Assembly (NCBI RefSeq): GCF_932276165.1
Contig: NC_064006.1
Coordinates: 8,136,501-8,200,500 of the forward strand
DNA: 64,000 nucleotides
Reading direction: 5' to 3'
Origin: Plutella xylostella
Taxonomy: Eukaryota > Arthropoda > Insecta > Lepidoptera > Plutellidae
Shown: in pieces, positions 11,223-59,900 of the stretch
How the letters are laid out: the number at the start of each line of letters is the position of its first letter
Numbering within the stretch: the stretch's first letter is position 1
Program-made: the position numbers and the translations under genes
The notes under the pieces: generated by a model
Seen by the model: the letters and a program-made list of their open reading frames with translations, nothing else
Database searches by the model: none
What the model was told of the DNA's origin: nothing

Positions 11223-13000
11223 ATTTTTTATGTTGTTATGTTTTAAGCTATATCAGACCCAAAATATCAAAAGCGAAATCAATTTCCTGTTTTTTAATGC
11301 TTTTACTATGTTATGTTAGGTTATGTTGTATCTTCAATGTATTTAGATAGATAGATAGATAAGTTATTTATTTACTTAACACAACACATACACAGGTTAC
11401 ACAGCAAGATTTCTAACATTATTTTTTTAGATTACATAAAACATTATTTAAAATATTTAAGTTCTAAAAGTGGATACCTACCTAGCTGGCAAGCGAGTCA
11501 TCTTATATCAAGCTTATACAGTTGTAACTTTATCCAACTTTATGCTGTTCAATTCTGTTCCATTGTTCAACTACAAATCGATGTATCATGGATACCGCCG
11601 CAGTATTGTGGATCCGTTGCATCGGAGTAATTCGAGTTGAAATTTACTGTCTGATTCTACATAATGGTGTTGTACATTTCACATCAGTATTAAGGAAAAG
11701 TAAAAGTGATAACCACAAAAACATAATTTTATAAAACAATAACCCCCTCTATTTTTTCTTTGCGGAGGGACAGGTACTAATGTTTCCATATGCCAGAATT
11801 TTAACCCACGAACTCCCAAATAAGAGCTTACCCGTTACGCCACCACAGGTAAATAAAATTGATCTTTCCATAGTGTATGTTTTGATAGTTTATGTGTTTT
11901 AAAACTATGATCGTTTTAAATACCATACTTAATTATATATTTTGGATCAGCCTTACTTTGTAAACTTTTTAAAGTTTTCGGGAGTTTTAATGATTTCCCT
12001 TTCTTCTAGTTGCAGTTTATCAAGTCTTGGAGACTATAAAGGATATACTTGGGTTAAATACAAGAAGGTTTTTTTCGAAAAACCCATAAAGCAAATAAAA
12101 GTTTTTGTAGAGTTTTCCCAGTGAAATATATGAAGTCTGAAAAGTAACCACAAAATACCATGAACAACAAAAGTAGAAAATCCGATAGCCCGAAACGAGG
12201 AAAATAAGCTTAAAACCCCGTATTTGAACCGTCCACTGTCAAATGCATGCCATAATAGTAAATTACTTAATGCGACGACCTATAAAAGATTTACACCCGC
12301 ACACACATGCACATTCACACACACACACATAGACGCCGTGTCATCACACCGTTCGAGTGACGCTCTGACTCGCTCTAGCACCAAGAGAGTAAGTGAAACA
12401 GCATACAGTGCGCTAGTGTGCGCTAAAAGTAGCAAGATATATAGGACAATTTTTCTTCTTTACTTTGTATTATGGAGGCAATAGAATTCTGCCTCCATGG
12501 AAATGGGGTTTCAATGCATGTGTTCGCTTGCTGGTGAGACAAGCAATGGTTGGCTTTTAAATTAATTATGGGATTTTATTGGGTATTTTGACGTTATTTT
12601 GGGTTGGCTTATGTAAATTCACATTGGTCAATCTAAATTTTTTTATGGACATGCATAGCATAGGTTTTTGTAGATATTGAAAATAACATCATGCTTGTTC
12701 TTTACTGGTTTCTGACACACAGTTCACCCTAGTTTAGGAACCAGGGCTACCCCACCTTGTTTGTTTCTTCTTGTTACAATAAAGATGAAAGATATAAACA
12801 CGAAAAACGTTAAATAGTTAAAAAAAAATCACAGTGAAATAAATTTCCTCTAATCTTTACAGCCAACCTTTCAAACGAAACTAATCCACCCGTAAAGTCG
12901 ACTGAGCTACTTCCAGTTGAACAAAAAATCACCTCTCACATAAAACGAAGTCACACAAACCCAAAGACACTTGTTCAGCGCCAATAATAATAATTATGTC
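11223..13000. other. intergenic DNA upstream of complexin
   Basis: No gene is supported. There is a (GATA)n run near 11346-11362. A perfect 9-bp hairpin (ATGGAGGCA / TGCCTCCAT) sits at 12473-12499. The sequence becomes GC-rich only from about 13070, where the complexin promoter begins. Confidence 0.35.
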
Positions 13001-13069
13001 TATCATTATTAAAAGCCCAATTTGACGAAGAATCAACTTTTCCATCCCCCATTACCCGCTGACAATAGG

Positions 13070-13205
13070 GCACCATTTTCTTGGGCGCCCTCTTAGCGGC
13101 GCTCTGTGTGAATGACATTTCGTTCTGTGTGTGGCTGCGTCAGTGTGCGTGCGCCGCAAGGCTGGGCCCGCCCATAAATACCGCCGCAGCGCGCTCGCTG
13201 CAGCA
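13070..13205 (+). promoter_or_regulatory. cpx: putative complexin promoter
   Basis: A GC-rich island interrupts the AT-rich surroundings. A TATA-like ATAAATA lies at 13174-13180. An initiator-like CAGCAC at about 13201 is at the expected spacing of 25-30 bp. The leader would then run about 280 nt to the ATG at 13483. It contains three tiny upstream frames (starts at 13252, 13317 and 13435). The promoter is inferred from sequence alone. Confidence 0.5.
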
Positions 13206-13482
13206 CTCGCCGGCCGGAGCTCGCGCGAGTCGGTCGCGCCAGCCACACACAATGTCATAGACACGAACTTTGCAAAAATTATCCTTTCCTCTCTTCTCTA
13301 AGTAACCACACGTATCATGCTTAAACGTTAAGTCGAAAAATTTGGTGCTCAAAAATTAAATTTTAAACTCTAAATTATTATTAGTAAGAGAGATTTTATC
13401 GTAACTATTTTTTTATAGAATTACGCGGATTGTTATGGATAGTTGTTGATAGATAAAGCAAGTGTGATAGAAAGCTGACATC

Positions 13483-50498
<37,016 letters not shown>

Positions 50499-53400
50499 GT
50501 GCGCGGCGGCGGCGGCGCAGCGGCGGCGGCAGCGGGGCGCCGCAACCAACATGTTTATCATTATATTAATCTGAATACATGATGTAGCTGTGTTAAGGTC
50601 ATTGTTACGATGCCTCACAACCCGTACACACCATCACCCCTCACCCCCAGAAGAATAACCCAAACGTTACGTTCAAAAACCGTATCATTCGCGCTCAAAC
50701 ATTTTTGTAGGAGAGATTCGAAATCATTTTTTTCGGAACGTAGTTGGCTAGTGGCGCGTTGGTGCTTGATAATGAGCAATAATATTTTTATACATTCATA
50801 ATAAAAATCGTGGAGAGCAGCCCTCGAGTATCAGCCGAAAAGTTTGCGAGATTTCAAGAAACGCGTTTCTAAACGTTAGGTCAAAAAGTCATGGCGGCTA
50901 AACAGAATGGCGGTAACCGGTTACTGAAGATGACGCGCGAAACAATCCAGTTTTATATGTTGATGCTTGTGATATATTGTTATTTAAGTGTAAAGAGGAA
51001 ATAAATTTAAATACAACTAGAACGAAAATAAAGGGAAATGTAATTTAAGGAGCCTTTAGCACGCGTGTAGATATCTCGAAATCTCTGCTTTGTCTGAATA
51101 CTAACTTCACCTTCTGTCGGTCATCAATCACTCTGGGTTACATTGAAATAACAATGTATTTCGATATCTATATAACTACCTACCTACATGTATTTGTTTC
51201 ATCCAAATTCCACTCAGCTTGTATGTCCACGGTTACACACTAGTACAATATTACCGGTTTCCAGACGGTTAATTAGTCGGTAAAGTTGTACGCTTCTCTG
51301 CGCAATGTGCACTCTTGTCTCTCTCTCTGTACTATCTATTGTATCTACAATTCGCCTAAAATCTTTTGCATGCGTGCTTTGTCAGTGTCGATCAGTGTTG
51401 TGCGTTTTGTTCTAGGGTGTACATAACCAAACCTAGCCTTAATACCCACATCGAAAATTATAATAGGAGCAATATTATAAACGTATTGTTGTCACCGATA
51501 TCGCTAACCTGAGAACTTAAAGTCTCAGACTTAGCTACCCTAATGTCCACTTTATCTGCATGTCTTTTAATAATAAGATGGATGTTTAGATTAATGTAAA
51601 GAAATATGTAGATAGAGTACCGTTTAAAGAAGTTAACGTGATAGTCGGGTTACATTTGAATCTAAATAGAGTAGCGCGTTATTAGTTAAACATTTAATTC
51701 AAATCGATGTTTTATGCTTAGGATTAAAGAACACGATGTGGGAGCAATTCTTCGAGCGATTACAGCCCTCGATATGGATTGAAGAGTACAAGATAATTTT
51801 GTTGACATAATTATTACGCAGATACTGCTAATGCTTGATGAGGAAATGAAAGGTAATGGCCATCAAAAGGTGTTTGAAGTAATAATTATATTGACAAAAG
51901 CCGCGAAGCCTGTCCCACCCCGTCTGATGTAGAAAGCACAAAGAAAATTGTTCGAACAATTCCTCCGCAATTGAAGCTGCAACTGCAAAAGATTTGTTAT
52001 CGTCAAAAGCTGTGATATAAGAATTAAATAAAACTTTAACGAAAACGCCGAGCGCAATCTGCGAGGCAGCTCTTCCATTCTTCTCTTCATTAGCATCTCT
52101 CTTTCCAGTTAATACTAAACTATCACCATCTTCAACTCAATCTCATTCGCGTCCCTTTGAACCATGTAGGTCCCTCATCTCATCTCCTCCTTGTCTGCAA
52201 GCAGCACATCATGTATTTTTAATGTTTAAGTTGATCTCCGCAATGTTGGTACGCAATAATATACGCATCACGCTTGCTATTTCTACATTCATTTTCAAAA
52301 CATATCTCTATACAAGATTTATATTTTGCAATAATTGTTTTGGACGCCTCGATGTTTCATCCACGTCAATTATACCTACCTTCTAAACGCAAATTCAAAA
52401 GAATATTTATCAATATACACTCACAATGTAAATAGGAAAATGCAATAATTTCTGATTGTTTACTGAGAATGCGAATCTATTTTCTAATGTTTAGGAAACG
52501 AGATATTTTCTTGCACTATTCACTGCACATGTTGTATATTTTCATAGCTTCTTTCAATAGCGTCTTCTGCTTCATTACTATGTACTCTTACCTCATGATA
52601 TATATCGTTATACATAAAGAAAAATATATTTAAAGAATGTTAACTTGAGATGGGCATCGCTTCTTCAAAGTCGTTCGACCCCGTCCGTAATTTTCCATTT
52701 CAAATTTCACCTCTACTAATAAGTATAACTTTAAAATTTCTTGCTGTGTATGTGTGACTAGCCTAGGTATATCAATCTATATTAACATAATAGTTATACG
52801 TATGCATGACAGTCATAGTTTAACTGTTGTTAGTAGTTCAAAATTAACAATAATAGTAATTAAGAATCAGTGGAACCTGTATGCGTAATATAATTTCGAC
52901 GAGATGACCAATTTGGTTAAGAAGTACACTCAACACTCTCCCCATCACTGTCCTGTCGTGACCCGCTTTCTCTGTTAGCGCTGTGTGTGTAGTCGATGTC
53001 TCCTGTATCCCGCTGTCTGCTCCTTGCTCTTTCCCTTCGTTGTTGACTTCAATTAACGTAGACTAGACGAGGTTATTTAGTAAAATGTTATTTTCGTATA
53101 TAGTGAAAACTAATGTTAAGTAAAACCGTCGTTTATATGCGCTAAATGTCACTATACTAACCAGTTTTGTTTCCAGGTTTCCCTTATGTTAAGTTAATGT
53201 TTGCATGAAGGTGTGTCCAAAAGAAGTGTGCGTAATGAGCTCTTGTTATTGGTGTCGTTCTCTCTTCAATAAGTCTTCTTTTTCCAGAATTTCATTTCAC
53301 TTGCTTCAGAACTGCTCTCTGCAACTGTATGTAAAGCTTTCGATGTTCGGTGTCTAGTAAATAAAATATGGTATTGATAATTACATAATATACTTAATAG

Positions 53401-55580
53401 TTGTTTGCAGCCAGTGATGTGTATTTGTTATATGACAACATTGCTTCGATGCGCGATTTTAAAAGGGAATTTGGGTGATATCAAATGGTTGTACACACTG
53501 AATTTCACACTCTAAAACAGAAATCTCTTACCCAACAGTCTTTCATAAACTTAATATTATATATGTTTAAGTGCAAGTTAAACTCACCTTGCCTCACACA
53601 CCAACAGTTGACATTATATTTTCTTCAATATTATTATCGGATATAGCGTTTATAAAGAGGTTTATACAAGGTAGATGTGTAGCTTAGTTATAATTATGAT
53701 AATCAAAATGTTATTCTGATGTAATCTGTAATTTAACTTCGTTTGTTACTTTAGAACCACTGTCCAGTCTTGTGACGCGACCAATGTCGGGCGGACTGTC
53801 TCTACTTAGTTCGTCGGTTTTGAATTTTAATGATCTTATGACTTTCTTACTCAGGGTAATATATATGTGCATTAACTGTTTGTTGTCTATTTATATATCT
53901 ATAACTATATATCTGTATGTTCAGTTAGACTACATAGAGATGGTATGACTTTTTGACCTGCGGTGGGTCTCTTCTTATCCTTCTACAAAAAGTGATATAA
54001 CTTCTGAATTTATATATCCATGTTCCTCTTTCCAACCTGTAGGATTCTTTCAATGTTATTTATTATATCCCTAGCGGGTTCATTGAAATTGAGTAGACTT
54101 ATACAATTTAATACTAACCTTGTTAAATATTTTAATATTAGCCTATTGATGATGATAGATTTGCACTAGGTAATCTTAGGTCACACGTTACGATGGTTGA
54201 TACAAATTTTGATCTTTGAACAACGTAGATAGATCTCAAATAAACAATGACTTTTAGTGATTTGAGTCAAAAGGCGATGATGACGAAAGGAGCACATGTT
54301 TTAGTAATAGATGACGATGGAGTTGAAGTTTTAACAAGATCGAGTTAAGGTGATGTTGAGATTGTTAACCAATTGACACATGGCGCAAGTTAGAAGTAAT
54401 CCGCAATATTTAATAGTAAATAGACGAACTTTTAGAGACAACGACACATACAATACACAAGAGCTTCAGAATCACACACTTTGTTACATTTAGTTGTAAT
54501 TTTAAGGTTTTCTTAACAAGTACAGTAATTGAAGGACATTTTTATCAACATCTAATTCGGGAACAATAATAGCGAAACGATTTTTCAAATACTTAGTTGG
54601 AGTTTTCAATTTGTCCTAAGATATTTTAATTTAATGTTACAGTACTCAATCTGGACACCTACAATAACAGATATTTCCCTGTAAATTGTAGATGTTGCAG
54701 ATTGGTCCATGTTTAATTCATTCAGTTAATATTAATTATACAATCACTTATAATAGTGCATTAGCTTTTATTATTAGTGACAACTAGTGTTAATATTTGC
54801 AAGTTTACGGAGGCAAATTAAAAAGTAAAAATTTAAAAACATTACTCTTACAATATGAACTTGGTTCATATGAATGTTGTATTGTTATATTAAAGAAGGT
54901 TAGTAGTTTATCCATGATTACATTAACATTTAGAGTAATGGATGAAAAAAAAAACAAAAAAAATCGAAGGGGTTATTGTTGATAATGTTTTTAGGTATTA
55001 AAGTTGGATTGAGCTTTTGTGAAACCTGTTGTTAATATAAAATTAGGCCCTTATTTGCAATGTTTCTGCAGCTACTTAAAACGACTGCCATATGATCGGA
55101 ACTTTCTTTATCTGCTATCAAAACTGTTACATTAAGATCATCATCTACGTCTAACACTTTATAAACATTTACGACACGACTCTCAACAAGACCAAGCACT
55201 GGTTCTGAAAAATCTTAATCCACCATCACTACATGGATTTAATTTAAACTGGATAGGTTAATAAAAACAACTGACACGCAGGTAGAGTCGTGGATGGCTG
55301 TAAATTTATAAAGAATTAGATTTGGATCAGATTTGATAACTTATACTAACTTAACTTTAATTCTAACTACACATCTTTAAGTAGTTTATGCAATACGTAG
55401 GCTTCTTCGCTATGAATTATGTTATGAACTGTTGCATTGTTAAATTCATTTGAGGTCCTTTACTGATTAGTTTATGTAAAAAGTTTAGAGGTTACCATTT
55501 TCATATGTGCATTGTGCGAATATGAAAATGGCTTAACTACCATGTTGTTAAATAATAAATAAACTACATTGTACCACCAT
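50499..55580 (+). other. cpx: complexin 3' UTR (inferred)
   Basis: No gene lies between the complexin stop and the paired poly(A) signals at 55.56 kb. The sequence is uniform, AT-rich and poor in recognisable repeats, unlike the introns, as expected for a long neuronal 3' UTR. A first AATAAA at 51000 could give a short form. A Pumilio-type TGTAAATA is at 52427-52434. The first 60 nt are (GGC)n-rich. The extent is inferred. Confidence 0.5.
55554..55563 (+). terminator. cpx: distal complexin poly(A) signal
   Basis: Two overlapping AATAAA hexamers are followed 20-30 nt later by the GT-rich TTATGTGTTTT. Cleavage would fall near 55575-55590. Confidence 0.55.
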
Positions 55581-55588
55581 TTATGTGT

Positions 55589-55594
55589 TTTATT
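55589..55594 (-). terminator. poly(A) signal of the heparanase-like gene
   Basis: TTTATT on the plus strand is AATAAA on the minus strand, about 145 nt past the stop codon at 55739. Predicted cleavage near 55560-55580 overlaps the end of the complexin transcript. Confidence 0.55.
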
Positions 55595-55738
55595 TCATAT
55601 CAAAAGTACAAAAATACTAAAAACAAACATTTTACAAACTATTCTTAAATAATTTATGAAAATTTTATTATCTGACTAATTTTATACATTGTGAATATTG
55701 TGATTGTCTACATAAAACAATTTAATCGTTTTACAAAA

Positions 55739-56957
55739 TCAGTCCACGAAATTCAAAGCTGAAATTAGGGTGTTTATCTTAGTATTTAAGTCATCTATGA
55801 TTTCAAATGCCTTGTTAAATGTTTTTCTGAAAAAGCCTGGAGTATTTTTTTCAATAAGATTTATAGATGCGTTATCCTCTGTCATTTTGGTTTTCAGTAC
55901 AATTTGGTTTTCTAAAGCACCTGAAGAATCTTCACTACCGTCATTGTTGATATTATTATCTTGGTTCAATGTAGATTGTAGCTTTGCGGGTAGTTCTTCT
56001 AGTTGTTCATTAATTTTATGAAGTATTTTACCGTATCTGATGAACTTTTTGTCTCTAGTGTCAGTATCAATTTCATTTTCTAATAAGTCTTCATCTGTGT
56101 TAATATTCTTGGCAGATAATATACTTCGCCGTCTCCTCTTTTTAAGGTTTTCGTCAAAATCTATTTCATTATCTTTTATATTAGCATTACCGGGTTTGAT
56201 GACCTCATTGTCCTGATGAAGAGGGAGTTTACCTAAATGTCTTTTATTAACTTTGCTCTTAGTACTCAACTCTCTAAGTTTCTTCAACTTTTCATGTCGT
56301 AAATACCTTGTTTCATTTAATTTAGCATTAAAACGAAGTAACTTTCCGACCCAGCCCACTTTGGGCTTGGTTTCTTCAAGTAGTTCTTCTTTAACAACTT
56401 TGCGGTCCTTAGATATCAAAAACAAAGGCTTTTTAATAATTTTATTTTTAAATAATGTTTTAGTTTTCGGTTTGTTTTCTTCTTCAATATCTTGACGTTT
56501 ACGTCTTATTAGTGGTGTTTCGATCCCATTGTCCGATATCCTTTCAGTTCTCCTTAGCAGTTTGTGTGCTTTTTGCAAATCCTCGTTTAATTTATCAATT
56601 TGTTTTATTATGTCATTTGTAGCTTGAGTTCTTTTTAAAGTTGTTGCAATTCTTTCTTCATTGAGATCAACAAAATCAGGATAATCTAGACTATTCATCT
56701 CGTTTGAACGTTTAGATCTTATTGTATTTTCTTTATATTTGTCGTCTTCAACAGATATTGCTCGCACAAAGTGGTTTTCTTCGTAGTCACTTGTTTTTGT
56801 GTCGTAACATGCATTTACCTTAGTGTTGGCGAGTACCCAGAACCCGAACGATTTAGGAGGTAGGTTGAGGAGCAGTGTCTTGTACGGACGCACGCGCTTC
56901 ACAACTGGTCGGATATCTCCCTCGTAGTACATGGCGCGACCGTTCACTATGATGTTC
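55739..56957 (-). CDS. heparanase-like exon 7 with C-terminal extension
   Basis: It encodes residues 434-839. The first 50 complete the beta-sandwich (LLLNLPPKSFGFWVLANT, VNAC). The rest has no family counterpart that I know: RSKR at 514-517, RRKR at 585-588, KRRRR at 707-711, helix-forming stretches such as IIKQIDKLNEDLQKAHKLL, and a hydrophobic amphipathic end (AFEIIDDLNTKINTLISAL). The frame is uninterrupted for 406 codons and ends just before the poly(A) signal. Confidence 0.85.
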
Positions 56958-59900
56958 CTGTAATGAAAGGAAATAACAGATCAGTTAAGTTAAAAGGTAA
57001 GTTAGGAGTTTATGTGCAGCGTAGAAGAAAAGCGCGTGAGGCCCGAGTTCGATTACCGGCTGGGGCATATATTTGAACACATAAACATTTGTTAATTCCA
57101 TATACAAAATTCTCGATAGGTTTCGGCTTAGTACTTATACCATTTTTGCAGCACCCTGTATACCCTGGGACATTACTAAGGATTAGATAGAATAAAACGC
57201 CAGTCAGTTCCTATAACATCCAAAAGGTCACTTTCCTGACTCACCCGCTATCATCCATCGCCAATATAAACTGCATGATATCCCCGCCCTCCTCCCTCCT
57301 GCTAAGCTTCAGTGAGAATCTGGCCGGTTCGTCGTTCATGTTAGCTCCGTACAAAGTGACGGCTCCCGGCACTGGCTTGTGACGCAGCGATGTACAGTGC
57401 GCGAATAAACACGCTCGGTCGGAGTTGGAGTCGAAGTCTGCGTCTAGTACGCGCTCGCCGACCAGGTTTTTGTAGAGTAGCGCCATGTAGAAACTCTGGA
57501 AGTGTAAATAAATGAAATTGTTAATCTATTTTCGATATACTTTGATGTAATAATTATAATTATGTAATTGTTTTGTGCCACGAACTGGCGGGCCTCCCTC
57601 CGGCCCGCTGGACCCATGACCTTAGACAGGTGGCTGAAAGTGGCTGGATGAGGAAGGCCGAGGACAGTGTGTTGTGGCGCTGTTGGGAGAGGCCAATGTC
57701 CATCAGCAACTACGGGCTGATGATGATGATGAAGTATCTTGAACAACCGGTTAGGTTCAGATAGGAATCAAAGGTCTGTCATAAACTACCCAATAAATAA
57801 TTACCAGGGCCTCCATAATTATAATAAGGAGCACTAGAAAATGCATAACAACAAAATGTACTTAGGCAGAGTGCAAATTTCACAACAGACACCGTAAATA
57901 GTCGAATACGGAAGTCATATAGGCTCACTCAAAGACTGGTGGGTTATTGCCATGATCACCACTCTTAGCAATAACTCTGGGTGAGAGACAATAGATGAAT
58001 GGAATTAATGGATGATGGTTTGAGTTAAAACTCAAAAGGAGCACAAGAAAAACAAAAAAGAGTGGCTGAGCTATTCTGGCTAATCCTTTCAACCTAAAAA
58101 AGCTCTAGTGCTTGAAAATGACTGCTAAACTGGCGGTGCCAGGTTCGATTCTCGGGGCTCATATTTGTTTGTAGACAGATATAAAATTTTTACTTGGGTT
58201 TTGGGTGTTACTGAATAATATAATATGTATCTATCAAATGTATCTGCTAAATCTATATTACCTGTCCGATACCCATATTCTGCCTATCTCGGGGTCGGAT
58301 GGGCGTGTATGACAATAAGTCCCCCCATATCATTTACTATTATAAAAAGGTGACTCACAAGGCTCGGCTCAAACAGCTCATTCTCCCTCAGCTCCCTGAA
58401 GTGCACCGTGAACCCGTTCCTCGCGGAGTGCCCCAGCGAGGACATCCAGTCCGCGGCGCGCAGCAGCGGGGATTGTGGAATGTTCTGGAATGAGAGGAAA
58501 AAATATTTTTTATTCATACTCATGCTGTAGGTATGCGAAAAAAGCTTCATTTCATGTCTGAGAAAAAAAGTTTTTTTTGCATCTAAAATGCAAATGCCTC
58601 GTAGAGGTTGAGGGCAAGGCCGAAGACAGAGCAATGTGGATCGAGCTCTTTCATGATGCCCTTCCAGCAGTGGTTGGTTGTTAGCTGATGCTGTTAGTAA
58701 TGAAAGTGCTGGTGATGATGCTCCTGGTAATGATACTACTGGTGACGAGGTACCGGTGATGATTCTACTGCTGAATTTTGCTACTGGTGATTATGTTGGT
58801 GCTACTGGTGATGTTCTACTAGTGATGACCCTACTGGCGATAACTCTACTGGTAATGACGCTACAGGTGATGATGCTACTGGTGTCACTACTGTTGTTGA
58901 TGCTACTGATGTTGATTAAACCGGTGATTATTATACTTGTGATTATGCTACAGGTGACGATACTACTGCCACTGATGATTCTACTGGTGATGTGACTAAT
59001 AATGCCGCTTACCTGTGCGTGGTGGTCGCTGAGCCACAGCGGTGTGTCTCCCGCAGACAGTAGCCGCAGCAGCCGCGTGCGCTCCTTCTCCGAGAGCTTC
59101 TCCAGCTCGTGGGATGATGAGTTACTGGAAATGTACGTTTTGTGAGTTAAGCCCTGATGTTGCGGAGGGTCGGAGGGTGTGGAAGAAAATGGGGAGCAGA
59201 TTCATTGCTGCATTCATCTTTTGCTAGCGTTATGTTTGAATGATGTTCGTGATGATGTTTGAATGTAACGCAAATTGGTATTTTTGTAAATAAAGGTATC
59301 TGTCCAGTAAGTAGGTATAGTAAACGTTCTTGGTTGAATACGTAGCAGCGGTAGATAAGGTATTTAAGGCTGTTACGTAAAAAAGCACAATTTAAACTTA
59401 TGGCCGGCGAGTGTTGAATCAAACCTTCAACCCCTACACCGCAGAGGCAGTCACACAAAGCCTATAAAAATCACCAAATTCAATCCCCAAAGAATCGCAA
59501 CCACATAACCTCAAAAGCTCCACTCACCCGTCCAACAAAATGGCGTCCAATCTCTCATTGCTCAGCGCCACAAAGTCCTTGAAGTCGCTCTTGGAAGCCG
59601 CATCCAGGCAGGGGGTCACGTCCCCCGCCACCACCCGCCACCCCCCCGCGGCGCCCTGGGGGAAGGTGTCCACCATGACACGAAGGGTCTCCAAGTCGTA
59701 GAGGTATTCTTCTATGGACTGGTTGGTGCATTCTGCGGATTGTTGAGGTGGTTAAGGCGGATACACACTGTTGTAACGTATCACGTAATGTACCTACCTC
59801 GCAACTCACTCGTTTCCCATAGTGCCGACGAAGAAACGTGCATACTAGGCGCATTTCAACTATGGGAATTATTTCATTGCGTGTTACATTACATTGTTTT

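Noticed and set aside
13052..13352. Two overlapping minus-strand frames rich in Arg and Ala
   Set aside because: They fall in the GC-rich complexin promoter and leader and have no family pattern. Stop codons are simply rarer there.
58678..58995. 105-codon plus-strand frame in the heparanase-like gene
   Set aside because: It is the 15-bp minisatellite, whose period is a multiple of three and so keeps frames open.
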